From Sphingobacterium thalpophilum (GTDB taxonomy: Bacteria > Bacteroidota > Bacteroidia > Flavobacteriales > Flavobacteriaceae): DNA of 7,704 nt. The translations under genes were made by a program, and so were the position numbers. The stretch lies in assembly GCA_943328865.2 (NCBI GenBank), contig CALQBR020000051.1, positions 1 through 7,704 on the forward strand. Reading direction: 5' to 3'. Shown here piece by piece: positions 1-6,446 of this stretch; positions within the stretch are counted from its first letter, which is position 1, and every line of letters starts with the position of its first letter. The notes below the pieces were generated by a model. The model did not search any database and had not been told where the DNA came from. It saw only the letters and a list, made by a program, of their open reading frames with translations.

Positions 1-17
1 ATAATGATGAGGTCTAA

Positions 18-836
18 TTATTTTGCTAAAATCTTGGAGACAATGTCGTCTTTAATCATTTCCTCTTTGCTTTCCTGGTGGAGGTAATGCGCTTTATTGT
101 ATTGATAAATACTCCAATTGCTATTTTTATATTCCAAGGCAGTAAGGTTCTCAACCCAATCACCACTATTTAAATAAAGCACTTTGCCTTGCTCATTTTC
201 AACTTCTTTCATTTGGGGTTTGTGAATGTGGCCGCAGATTACATAGTTATACTCTTTTTCGATAGCGATTTCAGCTGCAGTTGTCTCAAAATTAGATATG
301 AAGGACACAGCTTTCTTAACACTGTCTTTAATCATTTTGGAATAACTTCGTTTTTCTTTGCCTAAAAGCACTAAAATCCAATTGATAAAACTGTTAATCA
401 AGATCAATAAATCGTATCCTTTACCCCCAAGTTTAGCAATGATTTTAGCATATCCAGTAGTTGAGGAATCAAATACATCGCCATGGAAAATCCAAGCTTT
501 TTTGCCGTCCAATTCCAAGATCAGTTTATCCGCCAATTCCAAATTCCCCAAAATTAAATCCGAGTATTTCCTTAAAGCCTCGTCATGATTTCCTGTAATA
601 TAGATGACACGGGTTCCTTGGTGGGACATTTTAAGAATTTGGCGCAACACGCTCATGTGGGAAGCAGGGAAATAACTTTTACTAAAACTCCAAATGTCAA
701 TAATATCGCCATTCAACACGAGTGTTTTAGGCTGAATGGATTTCAAATATTGCAACAGTTCTTTGGCATGACAACCATAAGTCCCTAAGTGCACATCGCT
801 AATTACGACTAAGGGGATTTTCCGCTTTTTTTTCAT
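18..836 (-). CDS. LpxH/LpxH2-like metallophosphoesterase, probable UDP-2,3-diacylglucosamine diphosphatase
   Basis: A 272-residue protein of the calcineurin-like metallophosphoesterase superfamily. All five metal-site blocks are visible in order: SDVHLG (13-18; D14, H16), NGDIID (42-47; D44), GNHDE (82-86; N83, H84), HGD (118-120) and GHIHKP (202-207; H203, H205), followed by NSGDW (223-227). The hydrophobic helical insertion at about 141-160, then a basic amphipathic stretch to about 180, resembles the lid that LpxH-type enzymes place over the active site for their acylated substrate. Known enzymes of this type cleave UDP-2,3-diacylglucosamine to lipid X and UMP at the inner membrane during lipid A synthesis. 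GNHD, rather than the GNRD of E. coli LpxH, points to the LpxH2-like branch. The ATG at 836 fits an N-terminus that enters the first beta strand at once. No signal peptide is seen. The superfamily call is secure; the exact substrate is inferred, and another phosphodiesterase is possible. Confidence 0.85.
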   Translation of the reverse strand: MKKKRKIPLVVISDVHLGTYGCHAKELLQYLKSIQPKTLVLNGDIIDIWSFSKSYFPASHMSVLRQILKMSHQGTRVIYITGNHDEALRKYSDLILGNLELADKLILELDGKKAWIFHGDVFDSSTTGYAKIIAKLGGKGYDLLILINSFINWILVLLGKEKRSYSKMIKDSVKKAVSFISNFETTAAEIAIEKEYNYVICGHIHKPQMKEVENEQGKVLYLNSGDWVENLTALEYKNSNWSIYQYNKAHYLHQESKEEMIKDDIVSKILAK

Positions 837-1235
837 CTATAGGTGCTATTTGTTTTTTTACTAAATGTGTATTAATGAATGTAGAGGCTTTTTGATGGGT
901 ATTGGCACCGTCAAAACTGAAATGGCAATCGTTTCTTTGTGGCTTTCAATCATGCTTTTTAGGTTTAATTGTGCCACAAAAATCAGGATAAATTGGAGCT
1001 AGAAGATTAACTAATAAACAATAAAATATTAAATCAGAAGGGGTTAAAGTTTATAAAATGTTAAGCAGCACTATTCAAAAGCAATTAATCTTACTTTTTA
1101 TCATTTAAGGAACTCAGCAAAATAACGCTCAAGTAAAAACTTAACATTGGCGAATGTTTTAATTGTGTAAATTTGTTAACTATAAAATAATAATTATTTA
1201 ACATTGAATTCGACATTAAATTAAAATTAATAAAA
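837..1235. other. Intergenic region between divergent genes
   Basis: This 399-base AT-rich stretch separates the start of the LpxH-like gene (minus) from the start of the Lys/Ala-rich gene (plus). Its right end carries a Bacteroidota-type promoter (1147-1175). I could not find a matching TAnnTTTG/TTG pair reading toward the LpxH-like gene. Two minor structures are present: an 8-bp inverted repeat (TTTGTGGC 936-943, GCCACAAA 973-980, 29-base loop) and a 9-base direct repeat TTAACATTG at 1141-1149 and 1198-1206. No credible small gene or RNA was recognised. Short frames here, such as a 73-residue one on the minus strand over 1091-1312, overlap the promoter and the next gene's start and look spurious. 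Confidence 0.6.
1147..1175 (+). promoter_or_regulatory. Bacteroidota -33/-7 promoter for the Lys/Ala-rich gene
   Basis: TTG at 1147-1149, an 18-base spacer, then TAAATTTG at 1168-1175. This matches the flavobacterial consensus TTG-N17-19-TAnnTTTG exactly in both boxes and in spacing. Transcription should begin about 5 bases after 1175, giving an A/T-rich leader of about 55 bases before the ATG at 1236. No Shine-Dalgarno sequence is visible in that leader, as is usual in this group. It is the only full match to this consensus I found in the gaps of the window. Confidence 0.7.
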
Positions 1236-1613
1236 ATGGAACAACAAGAAGAACACCAAGAAAAAATTTTAAATCCGATTACTCCTGAAACTACGGAATC
1301 AGATGCTAACACAGAAGACCTTCAAATAGCAGAGGAAACTGTAGCAGTAACAATAGAAGAAATTCAAGCAACATCTCAAGAAGTTACTCCCCTAAGGAAC
1401 GAAAAACCAAAAGGGAAAGACAAAACCAAAAAGAAGGCTTTAAAAGCTAACGGAAAAGAAAAAGCGAAACAAAAAGCAAAAGCCAAGGCTAAAAAAGCCA
1501 AAAAAGCTAAAAAAGATAAAGCTAAAAAAGCTAAAATTAAAGCAAAGATTAAGGCTAAAAAGGCCAAAGCCAAATCTAAAAAAGCCAAGAAAAATAAAAA
1601 GAATAAAAAATAA
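1236..1613 (+). CDS. Histone H1-like Lys/Ala-rich protein with acidic N-terminal half
   Basis: A 125-residue protein in two opposite halves. Residues 1-50 hold 14 Asp/Glu and only one Lys, with many Thr, Gln and Ser. Residues 57-125 hold 39 Lys and 15 Ala in 69 residues, in irregular AKK, KAK and AKAK units with no fold-forming hydrophobic pattern. There is no Phe, Tyr, Trp or Cys in the whole protein. Lys/Ala tails of this kind occur in histone H1-like and AlgP-type bacterial proteins, where they bind DNA non-specifically, so a nucleoid or RNA-binding role is likely but inferred. The acidic half may fold back on, or compete with, the basic tail. No signal peptide or membrane segment is seen. 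The gene has its own consensus promoter (1147-1175) and a strong terminator 13 bases after the stop, so it is probably transcribed alone. Repeated A6 runs in the Lys codons make the tract prone to slippage. A long minus-strand frame over the same DNA is only the complement of these codons. Confidence 0.8.
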   Translation: MEQQEEHQEKILNPITPETTESDANTEDLQIAEETVAVTIEEIQATSQEVTPLRNEKPKGKDKTKKKALKANGKEKAKQKAKAKAKKAKKAKKDKAKKAKIKAKIKAKKAKAKSKKAKKNKKNKK

Positions 1614-1626
1614 TTACCCCAACGGC

Positions 1627-1682
1627 TAAGCATAAAAAAACCCAAAAGAATCAAACACTTTTTTTGGGTTTTTTTATGCTTA
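1627..1682. terminator. Bidirectional intrinsic terminator between convergent genes
   Basis: A perfect 21-bp inverted repeat: 1627-1647 pairs with 1662-1682 around a 14-base loop. The core is CCC (1641-1643) with GGG (1666-1668), flanked by A7 (1634-1640) and T7 (1669-1675), so each strand reads a GC core followed by a T run. Outside that, TAAGCAT pairs with ATGCTTA. It begins 13 bases after the Lys/Ala-rich stop codon and lies 58 bases past the stop of the convergent TPR gene. It can therefore end transcripts arriving from both sides. Confidence 0.9.
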
Positions 1683-1740
1683 ATTTTTAACCTTCTACAG
1701 GTTTTGATTGACTTAGTCCTTGTAGTTATGAGGGATACAT

Positions 1741-2377
1741 TCAATTACAGTATTGCTTTATCAAATCATAGGCTTTTGCCTCCCCTAATTCACCTGCTTT
1801 GCTAAAATCTAAACAAGCGCTATCTTTTAACCCCATTTGATATTTAGAAAAACCTCTTTTGATATAAGGATTACTATTATTAGGATCTAATTCTATTGCT
1901 TTAGTATAGTCAATTATAGCGCCATTATAATCTTCTAAATTGTACATTGCAGTTCCTCTGTTAAGGTATGCATTGCTCTTGTTAGGGTCTAACTCAATGT
2001 ACCTCGTGTAATCGGCTATTGCACCTTTATAATCTTCTAGATTTGACTTGGAATCACCTCTATCAAAGTAGGCATCTTTATTATTTGGATCTATATCGAT
2101 TGCCTTAGTGTAATCGCTAATTGATCCTACGTAATCGTGTAAATTATATTTTGAATTGGCACGATTTACATAAGAAGACCTATCATATGGATCTAATTCA
2201 ATTGCCTTTGTCAAATCTGCTATAGCTCCGGTGTAATCCTGTAAATTGTATTTAGAATTCCCTCTTCTGATGTAGGCTTCTTTGTTATTAGGGTCTAATT
2301 GAATGGCAATTGTATAATCGGCTATTGCAGATTGAAAGTCTCCTGCATTGAATTTGTAAAGACCTGAATTGCAATAT
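1741..2377 (-). repeat. 102-base-period coding repeat encoding the TPR units
   Basis: The TPR units are similar at nucleotide level, not only in protein. For example, the 13-mer TTATAATCTTCTA occurs at 1925 and again 102 bases on at 2027. GGATCTAATTC occurs at 1883 and at 2189, which is three periods apart. This suggests the array grew by in-frame duplication of whole 34-codon units. The copies have since diverged enough that long identical blocks are absent. Confidence 0.6.
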
Positions 2378-2445
2378 GAATCTGAAGTTTGACAATATAA
2401 ATTGAAACTAAAACACAAACCTACTATGATTAATAAATTTTTCAT
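1741..2445 (-). CDS. Secreted tetratricopeptide-repeat (TPR) protein
   Basis: A 234-residue protein. The chosen ATG at 2445 begins a short signal peptide (MK, then a hydrophobic run to about residue 17, probable cut before Q19 in LYCQ). The same frame can be opened 14 codons upstream at 2487, but that would bury the signal. C18 does not sit in a proper lipobox, so a soluble periplasmic or secreted protein is more likely than a lipoprotein. Six tandem 34-residue TPR units follow, at about 23-56, 57-90, 91-124, 125-158, 159-192 and 193-225. The inner ones read near AYxxRGxSKYNLxDYxGAI and end in ELDPNN. The last unit is degenerate and is capped by YDLIKQYCN. TPR arrays bind peptides or partner proteins; no enzyme domain and no type IX C-terminal sorting domain is visible. 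The partner is unknown. No clear promoter was found upstream. The repeats are still similar at DNA level with a 102-base period. Family call sure, function not. Confidence 0.85.
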   Translation of the reverse strand: MKNLLIIVGLCFSFNLYCQTSDSYCNSGLYKFNAGDFQSAIADYTIAIQLDPNNKEAYIRRGNSKYNLQDYTGAIADLTKAIELDPYDRSSYVNRANSKYNLHDYVGSISDYTKAIDIDPNNKDAYFDRGDSKSNLEDYKGAIADYTRYIELDPNKSNAYLNRGTAMYNLEDYNGAIIDYTKAIELDPNNSNPYIKRGFSKYQMGLKDSACLDFSKAGELGEAKAYDLIKQYCN

Positions 2446-2860
2446 GTATTTTATTTTAAATTTCAATCTGGCTAAAAATAGTATCAAATCGATTTATTAA
2501 AATTAGCAATAGTAACTCGTTCAATAGATTTGATAGCAGCTTTATAGTAACCAAAGTATCGAAACGAGGGGGCGCTTTATTTCATAGTGTCATTCTTAAA
2601 TCTAAGTTTATATACAATCCAGTAAAAAAGAGATTTTCATATTATTCTTAATTTTAAGTATAAAATAGGAGTCCAATTTATTCGATGAGCGATAGCACCT
2701 ATTTCTTTTATTTAAGACGATTCTATTTAAAAATCACTTTGATTATTGTATCAAAAACAAATAGAAGCTTAATTTTATAGACAACTGTTTTTTATCATAT
2801 AAATGAAAATCGATTAGATCAAAAATAATGATAATTAATGAATCTTTTAGAAATAGCATG
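2446..2860. other. Gene-free AT-rich intergenic region
   Basis: 415 bases between the start of the TPR gene and the stop of the SprA-like gene, with both genes on the minus strand. I found no open frame of credible length, no tRNA and no convincing terminator. A weak plus-strand -7 like box (TAGATTTG, 2525-2532) has no TTG at the right spacing and no gene downstream. On the minus strand, TATTTTTG (2827-2820) fits the -7 consensus but lacks a -33 TTG and would leave a leader of about 370 bases. A 7-bp inverted repeat (AAATAGG 2663-2669, CCTATTT 2698-2704, 28-base loop) may be chance in such AT-rich DNA. The promoter of the TPR gene presumably lies here but is not recognisable. Confidence 0.5.
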
Positions 2861-5800
2861 TTAAAAAAAGGCTCTCAACTGTACGCTACCTGTATGGATT
2901 GCTTTACTGGTTTCGCTTTTTCGGCCTTGATAATTTAAATTGACATCCAGATATTGGGTTAGGGTTTTTTGCAAAATGGCGCGCCATGTTATGTTTTTCC
3001 CTGGCTGAAGTCCTTCTAGCATCTGGTAAGCTACAGCAGACCACTGATTTCCTTGAAATTTATTGTTATACAATGAAAACTCCCCATTCATGGTGAACTT
3101 TTTATCGCTATTGTAGGTAAAAGAAGTTCCAAAGCGTTGCTGCGCCAAAGATTCTAAATCGCCAAGCGGATTGTCTTTTTTCTGATATTCATAAAATACA
3201 TCCCAACTCGCATTTTTTGAAAACAGATAGGCTATTTTGGGTGCGAGCTGATAACCGTTTAATTCGAAATTTTTAGCGCCAAAATTCTTTGAGCTGCTTT
3301 TGGATGCAATAGTCTTTCCGTTAAAACCAAATAACCAGCTTTTTTGATACAAATGCGCATATTGGAGCTGATGCGAGCCATTGGTGTTTTCCTGAGACCC
3401 TACCGAGAGTAGGTTTTTGGTCCGACTACTCAAATAAGAATAGGTAATGGAGTGGTTTTGCTTTCCGCGATTGTAAAACAGACTGTTTCTAAAGCTGGCA
3501 TTCATCCCTAATAAACTCAAATCATCTGCCACAAAAGGATTAAAGTCGAAATCGTTCCCGTTGCGTTGTGTTTTCCGTTCCGTTAAGAAGGAAGTTTGGT
3601 TTTGGAAAAAGGACAACAAACGCTTGAAACCCTTTTTATTTTGCCACTGATTGGGATTTAAAATGAACGATTGCGAGAATTTGTTCTGATGGGTTTTCAA
3701 GAATATTTGATTGGGTAGAAAAACCCGAATATATTTCGCTTGGTCGATGAATTGAGCAATCTCAAATTCTTCCAATTCCTGAATTTGGTTGCCATTGTAA
3801 TCATTCCAAATATAAATTCCTTGCCCAGGTTGAACTTCAAGATAGGTGAATTCTTGTTGTGCAATCGTTCCTGAAGTAGTTTCATACGCGGTCGTGATTT
3901 GTACCAATTGATTTAAAAATTGATCGCTGTACAATAACCTTGAATTTAACGAAGGTTCATCTGCACGGGCTTTATCGGTAAAATTCAAGTTTCTGTAATT
4001 CACAAACAGTGTCAAATCCCGTTTCTCGGTCTGTATTAATTTTGATTTTAAATAATAGGATTGGGAGTTGTTAACCCGTTTTAAAAACCCATTTTGCAAA
4101 CTGTCATTGGCACGGTGTAGATAACCCAATGTGACATATACTTTTGTACTGTCACCCCGACCTACAAAAGCGCCATATTCTGTAAATCTTTGACTTAAAG
4201 CCGAAAACTGATTCGTCGCCTTTATTTTTTCTTGGTTGTCTTCCAATCGAAGTGAGGCGCCAATCCATCTCTTATTGAAATGGAACCGCGTTTGGGTATT
4301 GTTCCTTAGGAATTTTGAGGTTGCATTAGTGCCGTCACTGTTCAAAAAACTTCCTAGGTTTTGAATACTCCAATTTTTGAAATTAAACCCGCCATCCCAT
4401 ACATGACGATTCCCAGAAAAATTTTCAGAAAAATCTAGTTTTTCAAATCGATAAGTCATTTTTCCTTTTTCGGGTAAATGGAAGTCCAGCCCTGAGATCC
4501 ATAAACTTTGATTGCCTATTGGACGGGTCAGATTCCAGTCCCGATCAAACTCAATGGCAAACAAACGTTCGATAGTCTTGAATTGTTGTTGCACCAATTG
4601 AAAATTCGCAAAAGCGTCAATTTTCCATTTTTTCGACCACAACTGCTGTTTGGCATTAATTTTCCCTGCAAAACCCTGATTGTTTTGGTCGTCCTTTGTG
4701 GAGAATAAATTTCGATCATTATTACTAATCCCTATTTCAAAATCAACATTTGTTTGTTCCGAGGGATTGTGTTTCCCCATCACCGTTGCAATCTGTATTT
4801 TTGTAGGCGCGACCAATCGGATAAGGGGTTCATAATTCCCTTGCGGGGTTCCATTTATAGGGGCAGTATATTGATAGATTTTCCCGATAGCCGCGCTACT
4901 TTCCAGAATATAATTCCCCTGATTGTTTCCCACCAAGCTAAACCGGACATTATACAATTCATCATTAGCATTGTTCGAGTACTCGTAAACCTCAATTCCA
5001 TTGACAATTGTCTTTTTGTATAGGATTTTATTTTCAGAATAACGGTCCATAAATGCCGAAGGGGCGGTCATCAGATTAGGATTGTCGCCCGCTTGAACCA
5101 GAATTTGGGCTTGTTCCTCAGATAAATTTTGCTGTAAGGGTTGGTTTTTCACATCGTTTTCAGAATAGACATAGCCACCGATGCTCCAGTTCTCGCGGTC
5201 ATGCGTTGCTCCGCCATAGGATACAAAACGGGTGTAATTCCTGTCGGAATATTGGTATTCGATATTAATTCGCATTTCAGAAGTAATTGGAAAAAGCGCG
5301 GTAAATTTCAACTCGCCTGCATTATAATCGATGATATAATCTTTATTTTCGCCTCTTTCCAAAAGGATTCCATTGACATAAACCCTTTCTGATCCAGAAA
5401 TAACTAGGATATACAATTCGCCATTGGGGCCTTGTAATTTGTATGGCCCCTGATTGCCTTCCTGCCCTACGAAAGTGCTTTTGGCATATTGTCCGCGCAC
5501 CAAGGCTGCCGAAGCCGAGACAGTGGTTTGGGCTTCAGGTTTGCCCCATTCGAAACGGGTTGATAAACCCTGTACTTTTTTATTGAAATTTAAAAAATTA
5601 GATTTTCGGTTTTCCAAGAATAAATCACCTGCCCTAATATTCCACTTCTGAGAGAAGAGTTCAATGAAAATTTGATCAAATTCATCTAATTTCTGAGAAT
5701 AACCCCCTTCCTGTAAAGGAATGTTGCTGTCTTGAATAGAAGCCCGAAGACTCACTTTTTCTGAAATTTTCCCCGTAAGTTGTAGGTCCAACGTAGAATT

Positions 5801-6271
5801 GACTACCGTGTTCTGATTGTTTCCAATGGTAACACCACGTGTGATGCTTCCAGAGGTATTCAATCCATTGAATGGAATATTTTTTTTTGCGGAACCTGAA
5901 GTGATGCGGTATAAATCGCCTAAAGTCGCCTCGTTGCTTACCACGCGGCTTTTGTCGTAGATACTGTATTCTTTGGTAAGGTATTCCGGGAATTTTAAAT
6001 ACCGAACTGTTATGGTGTCGTTTAAAAAAGGGGCCTTCTCTTTGAAGGATAAAATGCCTTTTTGAAAGTTGATTTTGTAAAAAGAAGTGTCAATCAGCGC
6101 TCCTTTGGCGTCAAGCAATTTAAAAAAACTGGGATTCACACTCACGCTATCGATTTGAAGGAATCCGCTTGTAGCCACCATTTTTTTACTTTTGTAAGGC
6201 GTGATGATTTCCTGAGCATGAAGTCCAGAAACCAATCCTATTAAAGCCCAAAATAGTATTTTTTTAAACAT
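2861..6271 (-). CDS. SprA-related large outer-membrane beta-barrel protein, function unknown
   Basis: A 1136-residue exported protein. The ATG at 6271 gives a clean signal peptide (FKK, hydrophobic core 5-17, cut after the LHA ending at 19); an in-frame TTG two codons upstream (6277) is less likely. After an N-terminal beta-rich region (about 21-130) comes a block that, from memory of the family, resembles SprA: GSITRGVTIGNNQN (141-154), LDLQLTGKIS (161-170), QDSNIPLQ (180-187) and DEFDQIFIEL (196-205). A second block, YKLQGPNGELYILV (277-290), then RGENKDYIIDYNAGELKFT (306-324), also looks SprA-like. The rest is alternating aromatic/polar strands, with an EF-hand-like loop at 824-835, ending in LRAFF; a terminal Phe is typical of proteins folded by the BAM machinery. 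SprA itself is the type IX secretion pore of about 2,400 residues, so this is under half size and is not SprA. No type IX or gliding gene is adjacent. It lies 175 bases after the aspartate kinase gene with no recognisable promoter between. Outer-membrane location is well supported; transport or secretion is a guess. Confidence 0.8.
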   Translation of the reverse strand: MFKKILFWALIGLVSGLHAQEIITPYKSKKMVATSGFLQIDSVSVNPSFFKLLDAKGALIDTSFYKINFQKGILSFKEKAPFLNDTITVRYLKFPEYLTKEYSIYDKSRVVSNEATLGDLYRITSGSAKKNIPFNGLNTSGSITRGVTIGNNQNTVVNSTLDLQLTGKISEKVSLRASIQDSNIPLQEGGYSQKLDEFDQIFIELFSQKWNIRAGDLFLENRKSNFLNFNKKVQGLSTRFEWGKPEAQTTVSASAALVRGQYAKSTFVGQEGNQGPYKLQGPNGELYILVISGSERVYVNGILLERGENKDYIIDYNAGELKFTALFPITSEMRINIEYQYSDRNYTRFVSYGGATHDRENWSIGGYVYSENDVKNQPLQQNLSEEQAQILVQAGDNPNLMTAPSAFMDRYSENKILYKKTIVNGIEVYEYSNNANDELYNVRFSLVGNNQGNYILESSAAIGKIYQYTAPINGTPQGNYEPLIRLVAPTKIQIATVMGKHNPSEQTNVDFEIGISNNDRNLFSTKDDQNNQGFAGKINAKQQLWSKKWKIDAFANFQLVQQQFKTIERLFAIEFDRDWNLTRPIGNQSLWISGLDFHLPEKGKMTYRFEKLDFSENFSGNRHVWDGGFNFKNWSIQNLGSFLNSDGTNATSKFLRNNTQTRFHFNKRWIGASLRLEDNQEKIKATNQFSALSQRFTEYGAFVGRGDSTKVYVTLGYLHRANDSLQNGFLKRVNNSQSYYLKSKLIQTEKRDLTLFVNYRNLNFTDKARADEPSLNSRLLYSDQFLNQLVQITTAYETTSGTIAQQEFTYLEVQPGQGIYIWNDYNGNQIQELEEFEIAQFIDQAKYIRVFLPNQIFLKTHQNKFSQSFILNPNQWQNKKGFKRLLSFFQNQTSFLTERKTQRNGNDFDFNPFVADDLSLLGMNASFRNSLFYNRGKQNHSITYSYLSSRTKNLLSVGSQENTNGSHQLQYAHLYQKSWLFGFNGKTIASKSSSKNFGAKNFELNGYQLAPKIAYLFSKNASWDVFYEYQKKDNPLGDLESLAQQRFGTSFTYNSDKKFTMNGEFSLYNNKFQGNQWSAVAYQMLEGLQPGKNITWRAILQKTLTQYLDVNLNYQGRKSETSKAIHTGSVQLRAFF
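3767..3802 (-). other. EF-hand-like loop in the SprA-like barrel
   Basis: Codons for residues 824-835 of the SprA-like protein read DYNGNQIQELEE, following GIYIWN. The spacing D1, N3, N5 and acidic residue at 12 is like a calcium-binding EF-hand or dockerin loop, though the usual Gly at position 6 is Gln. It probably lies in a loop or turn between strands. Calcium binding is inferred from the pattern alone. Confidence 0.4.
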
Positions 6272-6446
6272 AAACAATATAACGCCTCATCTTTAAAAGT
6301 AGTATATTCTATCTGGAATGCTTTTATTTTTCCTGTTAAAATAAACCGTTATAATTAGTGTTACGAACAGTAGTGTTTGGAGCGTCTAATTTTGAATTCT
6401 TTTTTCAATCATTACTTCAGGTTGTTCGAATCCTCTATAGAAAAAA

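Noticed and set aside
1376..1744. 122-residue Phe/Leu/Ala-rich frame on the minus strand, looking like a membrane protein
   Set aside because: It is the complement of the Lys/Ala codons of the real gene at 1236-1613 (AAA/AAG read backwards give Phe/Leu), and it runs through the terminator hairpin.
2485..2492. TCGATTTG on the minus strand as a -7 box for the TPR gene
   Set aside because: The second base deviates from TAnnTTTG, and the nearest TTG on that strand is only 14 bases away, outside the usual spacing.
2525..2532. TAGATTTG on the plus strand as a -7 promoter box
   Set aside because: No TTG lies 17-19 bases upstream, and no plus-strand gene follows.
4754..5023. 89-residue plus-strand frame inside the SprA-like gene (and similar shorter ones over 4508-5651 and 6062-6244)
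   Set aside because: They are antisense shadows of a long gene with clear family motifs. They have no recognisable domain, promoter or terminator.
2861..6271. SprA itself (type IX secretion translocon)
   Set aside because: Length is less than half that of SprA and no partner genes are adjacent. Only the N-terminal blocks look related.
6419..6440. GTTCGAATCC in the plus strand, resembling the T-loop of a tRNA 3' end and a possible attachment site
   Set aside because: The flanking bases do not form a T-stem, there is no acceptor stem, anticodon arm or CCA nearby, and no integrase gene is present.
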